Positions 12,196 to 22,929 of a stretch of 64,000 nt of DNA are shown here, one piece after another. The notes under the pieces were generated by a model, which did no database searches, was not told where the DNA came from, and was given only the letters and a program-made list of their open reading frames with translations. Position 1 is the stretch's first letter; the number at the start of each line of letters is the position of its first letter. This stretch comes from Spizellomyces punctatus DAOM BR117 (Eukaryota; Chytridiomycota; Chytridiomycetes; Spizellomycetales; Spizellomycetaceae), in contig NW_015971542.1 in NCBI RefSeq assembly GCF_000182565.1, forward strand, positions 258,976 through 322,975, written 5' to 3'. A program made the translations under genes and the position numbers.

Positions 12196-15100
12196 TTATC
12201 GTCCACCCACATCCACATCCCTCCACGTGCCACTCCCTTCCAAAAACCCTCCCTCAATACCAGGCGGCACAACCACATCCCTGCCCTCTTCCTCCTTCTT
12301 GGCCCTGACATACGCCAAAACATTTCGAAAATGTTTTAAGACCGTTTCCGAGATTTTGGTGGTTGTTTCGTCGAATAGGGAGCCGGTACTGCCGGCGGGT
12401 GAGAGTGGGCCGGGGGCGTAGGATGCGTAACCGGGGCGTTGGGGTTCGGTTTCGAGGGAGGAGAGGTTGGTTTGGATGAGGTCGATAAGGGAGTTTAGGT
12501 ATTTGACAGTAATCTAAAAAAAAAATACCAAAAAAAAAAAAAAAGATTGACGAGTAAGAAACAAAACACCGTTTCCCATTTGAAAAGGTAGTGAAAAGGG
12601 GAAAATTACAAACGTACCGCATCATTCCTCTTTTCAAAATACCACACATATCTCTCCAAAATTTCCACAAAAAGCTCCACATTGACATTCTTATCCATGA
12701 CCGAGTCTGCTATTTTGAGTGCTTTTTGGAGACATTCAAGGACACGCCGACCGTCCCGGTACACAGGTTTTCCTTCCTCACGTACACGGGTATCATCCCC
12801 CCAGAATAAATGACTAACAAGCGTCACACCACGGCATTGGTCAACCCGTTTGAGAAGGCGTGAGCAGTGGACAGCGGCTTTGGTGATGAGGGTTTCATAG
12901 TTTTCGTAGCCAAAGACGGTGGTGCTGTATAGTGTACCAATGATGAGTGTGATGGCAGCGAATTGGGCTTTGGATTCTGATATGGATTCTTCGTAGGCTG
13001 TGAATGCCTATAATGCCAAAAAAAGGATCAATCAAACTTTGTGCATCCATATTTGTAACGACAATATACATACCTGCACAAAGAATTCATATGACAGCTC
13101 TTCAAACCCTCCTTCATCTGCCGCTTGGGCCGCCATCAAAAACAATCGCAAGGACATATCGGGTGGAGCCATCAATCCATGTCCAATCTTGGATGTATTT
13201 GACGGTGCAGGGTTATCATCTTTGAACAAGGACCCTTCGTCATCATCGGCAAAGTACTCTCGAGCTCGACTCATGGAAGAAATGGTTTGGTGGATGAATT
13301 TGAACAAGGTGGCAAGTTTATCGCTGGTAGAGTCGTCCTTTGAAAGGGGGTTTACTATGCTATAGGGAACAAAACAAGCCAAAAAAGCAGTATACCTCTT
13401 CTGAATGCGCCCGGAACTTTCTCGCGAGTCGTATGGAGGCCATCACCAATGGAGGAAGGGTAAACCGGATACGAATATCCCCACCCTCTCCAAAATGTTT
13501 CCGAGCAGCCGATAAAAGCTTATTCACCAATTGATAAGCAAACACATTGTTTCCTGTGAAATAACAACATAGCTCACCATAAACTCCTTATCAGCATCCG
13601 CATCCCTACTTTTGACCAAATGCACCATCTTTGCAACCATATTCTGCTCTTCAACCACATCCTCCCAATCCAAAGGCAACTCCTCCACCCGTGTCCGTCC
13701 CGCATATTTAGGCCCCTCCTCCGTATCATGATGAACAATCGGTTTAGGTCCAAATAACCCACCATCCTTTTGTTCGCGGATCATGATACTGCACAGCTCG
13801 CCAAAGAGGGCATTAACCCCATCAGCAGAGTCGACAATAAAGTCTGATGTCGTGTAGGCTCGAAGGGAGGTGGTCGCTACAGTGTGGGCTACTTGGCGGC
13901 GGGTAGAGTAAGGTTGGAGGAAGAGGAGGTCCGAGTAGTTCCCGCCCAGTGAGAGTGAGGCCCCTGCACCATCGGTTTGCGTGACGCTAGAAGGGAACTG
14001 TAGGATCGTGAGGACGTTGACATGGTAGGTGTGGATAGGTCCGAGTAACAGTTGGAGGAGGGAAGAAGTTGTTTGGGTGCTTTGAAGCTCTGGCCTAAAG
14101 GGATAATATACCAGATTTTCGGAATTAGTAAAAACAGTTTTTGCAAAAGTATCCTGCCGTAATACGTACGATTTAGCATTCTGAGCCTCCAAAACCCTCT
14201 CTTTTGCAAACCCAAGAACTTTATCCACATAATCCAACCGCTCAGGGTAACAATTCAATGACAAATTGTTCAGGGAAACCAGTAAGGCAACCACATCCTG
14301 AATCGTAAACTCCGGTCGAGCCTTGACCAACTCGGTAATTTGACCCCAAAACACATCAAAGAGCTGAACGTCATCGGGTATGCCGCTCACGGGTTTTTCA
14401 TTTTCAAGCGTCAAATCTTCCTTGCTTTTCACATCGACTTCATCTCTAGCTCGCGCAGCGTAACTCGCAAAGCGGTCAATAAGGCTAATCACAATTTGCT
14501 TTACATTGACGTTCCGCTGTAGTTGGGCTGTAGCGGATAAGAAGGCGTCCAAGGATCGAAGGTGAAAGTCATCGTGAAAGACTTGGATAATGACTTCCAT
14601 GAGATATTCTTGGGCAATGACGTCTTTACAGCTTACAATCTCTTCCAAAATACTCGGGAGAACCAAGGATTTGTACATTTCGAGATCCAAAGCTTCCAAC
14701 TGACTCAATCTCACCAAGCTGGATCCAACCAACAGTCGCAGCTCTTTACGCTCCACCTCCCTCTTTTCCCGTTCACGAGAATGACCCTGATGTTGTAGTC
14801 TCACCCAAAGTTTATTCATCTCTATAAAGTTTTGCAGAATAAATTGAATCGAGTCGTGGATTGTACCGTGAGGTCCATCCACCAGTCCATCGGGGAGGTA
14901 ATCTCTCGTCATGCCGCTAAGGTAATACCGTAAAAACAATCCACGCGTAGGATGCTGGACACCTCTAGACATTTCAAGCATATCCTTCATAAGTTCCTTG
15001 ATGGGGGGTACGTCGTCTTGATCGGGTTGTTTAAGTCCCTCTTCTGCTCCATTAACTTTTTTACCCTTGTCCTCTCCCTCCGATTGCGGCATAATCTCCT

Positions 15101-15607
15101 TTGAGACACGCATATAGACGGATCCGACAGTAATCATCAGGTAGAGCCGAGGCACAATGTTTCCAGCGTACTGAACCAGTTCGTAGAGATCTGAGAGGTG
15201 GTGTCGGTGGCTCATGTGGGCATCGTACAAGTAAGTTGTTAAATGCCGCAATTCGTCAAAGATGGCCATATCTGGAAATTTATAGTATAAGAGCAATGCC
15301 AACCCTTCAGAAAAGCGTGAGGAGGACAAGATGAACATACAAAGCTCGTAGTAATTCTTTGGCGTCAATGAAGATGTTCGTAGTTCAGAAAGCATGGTAG
15401 AACAATGCTTTAGTGCATCCATAAGTTTGTTTGCATCCTGTCAAAACCGGTAAGCCAAAACCCAAAAAACAAAAGAAAACCATTACAAGAAAACCTTACC
15501 AAATTTCTCTTCATATGAAACGCCTGGACTTTAACAACCCCCAAAGCCTCCTCCAATATCTTTCCCTGGTCTTCCATCCCTGGCGATCCCGGTGCACTGG
15601 CGACCAT
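12196..15607 (-). CDS. VPS35: Retromer subunit VPS35
   Basis: Core scaffold of the retromer coat, which sorts receptors from endosomes to the Golgi. A short first exon (MVASAPGSPGMEDQGKILEEA, through HMKRNLV) joins a 1.8 kb exon with DALKHCSTMLSELRTSSLTPKNYYELC, LYELVQYAGNIVPRLYLMITVG, QHPTRGLFLRYYL and the retromer signature (GPHGTIHDSIQFILQNFIEMN). The C-terminal solenoid has AARKHFGEGGDIRIRFTLPPLV. That join uses the donor AAA-A|GTAGGG at 13609 and the acceptor CACAG at 13554. The stronger-looking GTGAGC downstream breaks the frame. Later introns lie near 13343-13395, 13010-13072 and 12515-12615. The last exon ends with stop TAA at 12196. Length and motif order fit the whole family. A GCGTCACGTG box lies about 200 bases upstream of the start. 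Confidence 0.95.
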
Positions 15608-16007
15608 CGTGATGGCGGTTAGGTTTCAGAGAACGTTGGCGCGAGACGGAGAACAAGAATGCTCAAGTCTTCGGATGGGCACTAGAACAATAAAAAGCGT
15701 GCGTCCCGGGCTTATATCAAGTAGACAAGATGGGATGGTCACAATGGATGTAAGATGATGGGGGCTATGCAAATCTACAATGATAGAGTGTCCACCGTTG
15801 GTCCAATCATGCGTCACGTGCTGACGGCAGCCAATACAGTAAAAATGCAAGATATTTAAAATTCCCCATAGAATTGTTTTTTAAAATCGTCCACCAGGAA
15901 CAAATGTGTATAAAAAAAACCAAAATGCAAAATGCTTCTAAATATGCCCTAGGGTCATGCTCTCTCCCTCATGACGTTTTACCCCACTGTCCAAAACCTT
16001 TTTTTTT
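15608..16007. other. Intergenic, VPS35 promoter
   Basis: About 400 bases between the VPS35 start and the stop of the amino acid transporter, both minus strand. It contains the E-box-like GCGTCACGTG described separately and A/T homopolymers near the transporter 3' end. No coding exon seen. Confidence 0.5.
15811..15820. promoter_or_regulatory. GCGTCACGTG E-box upstream of VPS35
   Basis: Palindromic CACGTG core with the flank GCGT, 204 bases upstream of the VPS35 start codon. The identical 10-mer occurs in two other promoter intervals here (29113 and 60452). CACGTG is the known site of bHLH factors such as Cbf1 and the TFE family. The binding factor here is not known. Confidence 0.4.
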
Positions 16008-18588
16008 TCAAAACCTTCCACCAGGGACATCAGGAATAACATGACACCGATCCACCGGAACATCCGGCTCACCTATCGCCCACTGCTCAAGCGTAATCCA
16101 CGTCGTATAAAGCATAGCAGCCATCCCAAACACCACCAACCCCATATCCTTCATTCGGACCCATTTGCTCTGAGCAATATGCGAATGGAACAAGCTGGGA
16201 TAGATGAAACTGAGGGGTATACACGCAAAACATCCGACAAGACTGACAAATTTATCGAGGTTGTTGCTGCCGAGCCATGCGACACCGCCTAGACAGAGCA
16301 TCAAAAAGGCTCTGTAGAGATTTTTCTGCCATTTGACGAGCGTAGAGTGTTTCCCGTCGCGTAAACCAAAGAGTCCGTGCTCGGTAATGCGAATCGTCGG
16401 GTACACAGTCAAAGGAAACGAAAGCATGATCGCCACCGCGTAAAAGAATTGCAACATTTGGGTATGCGGGCCTTTGGGTAGGTTCAAAAACACCACCGTC
16501 TCGACTTTGGATCCAAAGGTGAGGTACCCCATAGCTCCCACAGAAATGAAAATGGCACCAATGACGACAGTACACCACGTCAAGACCATTCCAAATCGCT
16601 CTGGTTTCTTCATGGATTCGCCAATGGGGAGAATAAGACAAATCCCCTCGAACGCAAACATGGCCGTACCGACAAACAACGGGAACGACTGACTGTTGAA
16701 CCACACGAGATCCTTCGCGGGTCCACGTGTCGAGACCACAAAAACGTCGTGATAGAGAATGTAGGCCAATCCAAGGAGGATAAACACGTCGGCAATCAGA
16801 GACGTTATAGAAAAGTGCTTGATGCGGCGCACCCACGATAACGGGACGTAGACAACCAGTTGAATGATAATAAAAGCCCAATCCGGCCATATCAGTTGAC
16901 AATCTGACACAATCATCAAAAAGTCTCGAAGGTTCTGCGCAACGAAAATATAGTATGCACAACAAAAGCCCGCCTAAAGCGATTCACCGTGAGCCTGTTG
17001 GACACTTGACAGCAAAAACAAAAAAACAAAAGAAAACGTACCTGTGAAATCGCAATTGACCCTAAAACAAGTTGTCGCATCTTTTGGCCATACAAGTGTT
17101 CCCCAATATCACCAAACGATCCACCCAATATCCGGCTTGTTTCCACCAACAAGAGCATGCAGTGCAAAGTCAAAAACCCAATCACCACCAACGTCACGAG
17201 CGAAAACGCCATACCGCCATTCGCAAATGCTTTTGGTAAAAACAGAACCCCTGTCCCGACAAAGGCTTTGAGGACCATAAAAAAGGCTTTTTTGGCCGAC
17301 GTGCCATGTACAGCAGCAATAGATGGAGTCCTCGATCGTTGTATGAGCGGTTCATTCTCACCCGCCTCTTCTTCCACATCTGGTTCCATCAACCCGGGCT
17401 CGTCATCCTCGTCTACATCCTCAGGATAGACATCTCCACCATAGAATCCATACAAGGCAAGGAAATCCAGGAAATTGCGCGTGAGGGCGTTGGGTGGGGG
17501 TTTACCTTGTCGTTCGGCTTGTGCGTGCACAAAATGTCGACGAAAGACGCCAGGTTCGCGGAGTTCGGATGCACGAGGAACGTCCTCATCAATCGCTTGT
17601 ACGGAGCGAATATCGGGTTCAGAGTTTCGGCGACGGTGGGAGGAACCATGCTTTTCTTGCCATTGGTAAATATCGCGCGTGACCTCGCCTATATGTATTG
17701 ATTAGTACCGCATTCCTACACACCAAAAAAATAACACAATTCTTTGCATTGCAATATTGCGTGCATCTCACTGCATCGACAGATGCAACCTTTATCACAT
17801 ACGCGATACACAGTTTCAATACCTCTTTGCAATAGTACTTGCATCGACAGACGCCCCTTTTGTCAACAAACAGCAAATCACATTCTCAAAAGCCCAAACC
17901 ACCCATCCTTCACATTTACACACTTTCAGAAACTTACCACCAAGCAACCCATGCGAAACCGACCCAACAAAAGACCCAGGCGAAGACGAAAGCGCCCCAT
18001 CCTCAGGCAAAACCAAATGCTCCGAAACCAACCTCGCAACATCCGAATCCGTCAGACCATCCTCATCCTCATCTCGATATGATGTTCGACTGCGAGCCGG
18101 ACTAGGCGAAAACGACCGCGGCGTTCCATACATTGGATTCAAACCTGATCCACCGCTTCGGCCTCTCATCATTGTGATCCCGTGTGCACTGGCTTGGGAT
18201 CTGGCCAAGGGGGTTCCGATGACGGCGGGGATGGAACGCGGGAGGGAGCGGCTAAGAGGAGTGGATTTGGGTGGAGACGAACTCCCCGCAGAGGAAAATG
18301 ATGATGGAGGTGGAAGCGCCTATCCAAAATAACGAAAATTCAACATATACAAAAAACAAATGCTTGTAGATTTCTTTCTTTTTTACTTACGGGATGCAAG
18401 AACCCACCCACCGTTTTTGACATTGACCCATAACTACTCCTTTTCCCCACCGTTGGACTCGCACTCAAACTCTCTGCCAACAAGCTTCGTTTCTGTGGAA
18501 TGGGTCCAGAAAGCGTGGTGTTGGTTGTTGGTTCAGGTGATGTGCTTTTGGTTGCGCCATCGGGTGGTGATGGTGGATCAACCGCCAT
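16008..18588 (-). CDS. Vacuolar amino acid transporter, AVT3/AVT4-like
   Basis: Proton-coupled amino acid exporter of the vacuole (AAAP/SLC36 family). Exon 1 (MAVDPPSPPDGATKS...GGFLHP) and exon 2 form a long Ser/Pro-rich cytosolic N-terminus. Exon 3 carries the fungal AVT3/4 block EVTRDIYQWQ...VFRRHFV, an acidic linker, and the transporter start AKKAFFMVLKAFVGTGVLFLPKAFANGG (K-FVGTGVLFLP is diagnostic). The last exon supplies the remaining membrane helices, including FPLFVGTAMFAFEGICLILPI, and ends VIPDVPGGRF. About 10-11 membrane segments are visible. Introns have good GTAAGT donors (HP|GTAAGT; GGT-G|GTAAGT). A start at 17530 within exon 3 would lose the conserved N-terminal block, so the upstream exons are preferred. 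Confidence 0.88.
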
Positions 18589-19047
18589 GAATAATGCGCT
18601 ATTGGTGTTTTGGGAGGGTAAAAAAATTGTACTGTATCCAAAGAGTAGAGAATGAGGTAAATCAAAGGTGGAAGCAAGGAAATGTACAAGTCCACCTTAC
18701 AACGAAAGGATTCTGTATGAAAATCGGCCTTTAACAAAAAAACGTGGGAAAAACTCTCCAACTCGTAAACCCTTCTGCGCGCTCGTGACTCTTCTAAACA
18801 TACTATGGAGGTGATTGAAAATGGCACTAGAACTCATTATTATCTGGCTTATTCTGGTTAATCATATCGCATAATCAGCACCCCCATCTATCGCTCAAAA
18901 CGGTGTGGCATGCATGTAATGTTTTTTTTTTTTAAACTGCGGTGAGGCGCATGCCAAAGGTCTATAAAAGGGGGACCTTCTGTCTCCTTCCCCTTTCCTC
19001 TTTACCCTCGACTTGCAAAGCATCTGCCCAACACATCTCAGTCCATC
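18589..19047. promoter_or_regulatory. Divergent promoter region, AVT / small gene
   Basis: About 460 bases between the transporter start (minus) and the small gene at 19048 (plus). The plus-strand side has a textbook TATA box and a pyrimidine-rich stretch (CTCCTTCCCCTTTCCTC) between it and the ATG. No exon seen. Confidence 0.55.
18963..18970 (+). promoter_or_regulatory. TATA box
   Basis: TATAAAAG, 85 bases upstream of the ATG of the small gene and followed by a CT-rich initiator-like tract. It is one of the clearest TATA boxes in the window and supports real transcription of the small downstream gene. Confidence 0.6.
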
Positions 19048-19402
19048 ATGAGAGTACTGCTCTGGTGCCGAGGACCTCGTCCGCCCGACAGCAACAGCAA
19101 TCAGAACCAGCCCAGCCTCGGAACCAACAAAGCTGCTATTATGCTGCCACATTATTTGAGCTTGGTTGGTATGTATCGATGGCATTTCTTGCATTTCTTG
19201 TCATCGGGTCATCTTCTGACATGCAGTTCTTTATAGTCTCCAAGCCTTGTCACTGAAGATCCTCCAGCTTGCGAGTCTCCCCAATATTGCGAAGACTCTG
19301 GCTTCAATGCCATCAAGAGTTCTGGATCAAGGCCCAGTAGGAACGCGTGTGGTGGTGGGCAATTATCCGGTTAGAACCAACCGTTACGTATTGCTTGTAT
19401 AA
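19048..19402 (+). CDS. Small two-exon hypothetical protein (98 aa)
   Basis: Not recognised. Exon 1 (19048-19168) encodes a polar start, MRVLLWCRGPRPPDSNSN, and ends at G|GTATGTAT. The 58-base intron ends TGACATGCAG, and exon 2 (from 19227) stays open for 57 codons (LYSLQALSLKILQLASLPN...VVVGNYPVRTNR) to TAA at 19400. Support comes from the TATA box at 18963, the good splice sites and the frame kept across the join. The stop codon lies inside the left arm of a long hairpin. An alternative model uses a donor in exon 2 (ACG-C|GTGTGG, about 19343) that would skip the hairpin and join an open frame near 19660-19875 (VALFAKATTVLERFL...). I cannot choose between them without transcripts. No signal peptide or known domain is visible. 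Confidence 0.4.
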
Positions 19403-19522
19403 TTGCCTAGTAGTAGTTAGTTAACTTTTCCGAGCCAGTTCTCGCTGGTTCATTCCCTGGTGTACATAAACCGGCGACAACCGGTTCGGAAAAGCTAACT
19501 AACTACTACTAGGCAATTATAC
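19397..19522. repeat. Long near-perfect inverted repeat (126-nt hairpin)
   Basis: The arms at 19397-19440 and 19479-19522 are 44 bases each with only 3 mismatches. Pairing continues imperfectly inward (19441-19453 with 19466-19478), leaving a loop of about 12 bases. The left arm holds the stop codon of the 98-aa frame. It could be a foldback/MITE-like insertion, a precursor of small RNA, or a transcript-end structure. No flanking target-site duplication was obvious. Confidence 0.85.
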
Positions 19523-20339
19523 TGTAGTAGCTAGTGCCAGTTTCTGTCACCTCTACACTACTAAGCACTGCCAAATGTCCGACAGTTTGGATCCCATAGT
19601 GTTCTTTTACTGTGTGCTTTTGTTCCATTTTTGTTTGTCGGGTTTTTTTTGACAAGATACAAGGCTGCGTACAGGGGATGGATTTGGAGGGCAATTGATA
19701 AAGGCTGTCGCTTTGTTTGCGAAAGCAACGACTGTTTTGGAACGATTCTTGCCAGAGATTGGTTGCAGAAAAGTGTTTATTGTTTATCGTCTTTTGAGAA
19801 AAACAGTTTTGGCAATTCCTACAAGTGTCCACAGCACGAACCCACCATCATGGGAACTGCGTAAGATCCAAGACTAGATAACACATCTCCAAAATACGAT
19901 ATGAACATCTACCCACTCATTCCACTCTCCACACCACGAGTCAACCCTTTACTACACTCTCCACAACAACATATCGAACCAAAGTTCAAAAGATATGAAT
20001 TGCATCCTCACATTCATCCTCACGATTCCAAGGTGTCTTAGCCAACCGGACTTTCGCTCCGTCCATCCAACCAGATCAAAAAGGGGGTATAGGGATAATA
20101 CAAACAACTCAAAAAGCACATGCAACCGTTCATAAAAGCTCTGCAACTCACAAAAATCGTTTACACGTCATTTATCAGAATGCTAGAGATTCTAAAAATA
20201 GGTATATCCAAGAATAGCATGTTTCGTTTGACTATATTGCCAAGCCGGAGGTTGGTACATAAGCCGAAAGGTGTTAGCAAAAAAGTAGCAAAAAACTGTT
20301 AAAAGGAAAAGAAACCACTTTTATAAGTAGAGAGTAGTT
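19523..20339. other. Intergenic between hairpin and PH-domain gene
   Basis: About 800 bases. An open frame at about 19660-19875 (plus) may be an extra exon of the small gene upstream. The rest, including C/A-rich stretches around 19890-20000, shows no gene. It should also hold the promoter of the PH-domain gene. Confidence 0.4.
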
Positions 20340-22004
20340 ATGCCTCTCCCGATGCCTCGTTCGTCGAGTATGTCTCGATCATCTAGCATGTCTCGATCGT
20401 CTAGCATGCCTCGATCGGCGTCGACACCCGAGTTGAATAAAAAGAGGGAGAAGGAGGTTGGAGGGTATCTCTGGAAGGTAAAAAAAAAAAAAAACCACAA
20501 AGAAAAAAGTGGTACTCCCAACCAATAACACTAAAAACCGTCAAATCCACTCTTGACAGCGTTCCAAAAACCATCCAACCCGCTGGCTCCGCCGCTACTT
20601 TATCCTAACCGACACACACCTAACCTACGCCCACACACCCACCAGTCCCCCCAAATTCCAACTCGCTCTATCCCAGATTACACGCGTCGTAGCGACTCCC
20701 CGTCCCATTAGCGGTATTACAGCCAACGTGTTTGATATATGGGTTGCGAATGAGCCGCCTTTGGAGGTGGCGTGTCGGACGAGGGAGGGGATGGAGGAGT
20801 GGGTGAGGAATTTGTCGGTGGGGATTTTGGGGGATAGGAAGAGGGAGAAGGATTTACCGCCGCTTCCGGCTTTGCCGAGGGAGGTTATGGAGAGGAAACG
20901 GGGGGATGCGTCATTGGGTGCGTCGGTGGGTGCGTCCGTGCAGGTTTCCTCGGTTCCACCCGTGATTCCTCCATTAGGATTCGAAAAAAGAGGAGACCGA
21001 AGCAGTGATGCAACTATCACAACCGAAATGGGCCACCCCATCCCCAATCCCCTCACAAACGATCATACAAGTCTCCGTAGCACCTCCTCCACAAAATCCG
21101 TACGACCCAAAATGGAAGCTCTAGACGACCTCATTGAACGCATGTTCAAAGAAGCCTCCCTCGTCCTCCGAACCCACGACACCCCAAAACAAAATACAAC
21201 ATGGGATACACCATCCCCACGTATCGAGAAATCCATCTCAACACCCGATTTGAACAGAGTTGATAATACAAAACGGTTTGGTCATGTCCCGGATGTTCGT
21301 ATGGAGGGATCTATGAAGCGATCTCAAACTACTCATCATCGGGTCCTTCCATCGAGANNNNNNNNNNNNNNNNNNNNNNNNNNNNNNNNNNNNNNNNNNN
21401 NNNNNNNNNNNNNNNNNNNNNNNNNNNNNNNNNNNNNNNNNNNNNNNNNNNNNNNNNNGTGTCGCCTAGAGTTTCGCCAAAGGTATCGCCAAAGGTGTCG
21501 TCTGTAGACCCGTCTGTGGACCCCTTGGCGACCATTACAGTGGGACATGTCCCGCCTGTTCCCAATTACCACAACCTTCCTGTAATCACACCACTGACCG
21601 TACAACCTCAGCCTCCCACCCCAGCCTCCCACCCAACCCAACCACCCATCCAACCACCCATCCAACAACAAGTACAGCAACAAGAACCACCCCAAACAAA
21701 GACAGCAACAGCAATCCTCCAAAAATCCATCTCAATCCTCCAAAAATCCACTCGTCTCCACGCACGCCTCAACACCCCCTCCCCACCCCCCCAAAACACC
21801 CACCTAGCAGCCCTCATAAAAGCCCGTCGAAAAGCCCTAGACGAATACCGAACAGCCACAGAAGACCTCGGACGACGTACAAGAGATTACGTACGGTGTG
21901 TTCCCGGGTGGGGAAATACGGCTGCGGTGGATTTGGTCGAGAGTGTTGAAGTCGTTTTGATGAAGTTGGCCCAGTTGAGAGAGGTTTTTAGTGAGATGGT
22001 TTGA
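20340..22004 (+). CDS. PH-domain protein with Ser-rich repeat N-terminus (gapped)
   Basis: Probable lipid-binding or membrane-cortex adaptor. The N-terminus MPLPMPRSSSMSRSSSMS is built from an 18-base DNA repeat, followed by a PH domain that starts GGYLWK. An intron (AAG|GTAAAA, 20478-20559) leads to RSKNHPTRWLRRYFILTD...LTYAHTP and ends with EGMEEWVRNL, the usual final PH helix with its Trp. After the PH domain the protein is disordered (Ser/Pro/Thr/Gln-rich, with repeated VSPK). A C-terminal helical segment (LIKARRKALDEYRTATEDLGRR...LAQLREVFSEMV) may be a coiled coil. A 101-base run of N interrupts the coding sequence, and the frames on the two sides are not in register across it, so the true gap length differs. 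Ligand and partner unknown. Confidence 0.7.
20356..20413 (+). repeat. 18-bp coding minisatellite
   Basis: Three tandem 18-base units (CTCGATC-TCTAGCATGT type, the first degenerate) encode repeated RSSSMS hexapeptides at the N-terminus of the PH-domain protein. Variation between units is mostly synonymous. Confidence 0.75.
21358..21458. other. Assembly gap (run of N)
   Basis: 101 undetermined bases inside the PH-domain gene. The right flank begins with a GTN-TCG-CCN-AAG repeat (VSPK units), so a collapsed tandem repeat is a likely cause. Confidence 0.95.
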
Positions 22005-22929
22005 AATTTATGGGTGTTTTGGGAGGTGTTTTTGTTTTTTGTGTGTGAGATTGTGTGAGGAACTCGTCACTCGTTCATGTTAGGAAGGCCCATTGGATAG
22101 ATTGATATTAGTAAACAATATAGATGGACACTTATGAGATAGATTCGGAAAAAGTACATTTACATATCATATTTCCTTTCTCAATATCATACATGTTTTC
22201 TTGTCTTTCTTTTTCACTCGTTGTTTTTTTTGCGTTTATTAAATGTCCATCAACTCAGAGTCCCCAACGACCATGAAATGAAAATGACATTTATTGACGA
22301 AACATTTTTCTTTGAGATGTGACGATGGCGATATTCTGGTAGTCATTACTTTATATACCTATCCCCATTACTTACGTTCAAGATCAAGTCCAAGAATATC
22401 CATGTGCGGTCTCGTGCTTGGGCCATTTGGGGTTATAGTTAGCGGGTTGAGTTTGTATGGTGTCATTCATAGAGGTCAACCTGCAAAAAAAACTCCAATA
22501 TTTGAACATTTGGGCATCCCATGGCATACCCAATTGTTGCTCAAGAATATTGATTAATCACCAGTCAAAGAATATTGACCTGGGTTCTCCAAAGGTTGGT
22601 CGCCTGCAAAAACCCCAATGTCATACTCCACACACAAACTCACACACACATCCAGTATGCTCAATCAAAACCGCCCATCTAAACGATTATAAAGTCAAAC
22701 AATGCCAACAGGCACCCACACCCAAAAACGCTCATTATTAACCTGTGATATATTATTATTATTTTATCCCCACCACTTGGTATCCCACGTTCACAGAAAA
22801 ATGATAGTATACAAATAAAATGTCCCAAAGTCTATCAAAAGTGCGTGTGTGTATCAGAAAATAAAACCTAAACCGTGGCTGTATCCCCAATTCCCTTGCC
22901 CCCAAAATAAGAAAAAAAAAAAGAGAAAA
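22005..22929. other. Convergent 3' intergenic with local repeats
   Basis: About 920 AT-rich bases between converging stops. Similar segments recur about 135 bases apart (GGTC..CCTGCAAAAA..CCAAT at about 22476 and 22598), and AAGAATATTGA occurs twice (about 22543, 22567). This looks like a decayed local duplication. No gene, RNA or intact mobile element seen. Confidence 0.45.

Noticed and set aside
13554-13609. GTGAGC donor near 13577 for the VPS35 intron
   Set aside because: It looks strong but puts the next exon out of frame. GTAGGG at 13609 restores the conserved ARKHFGEGG block.
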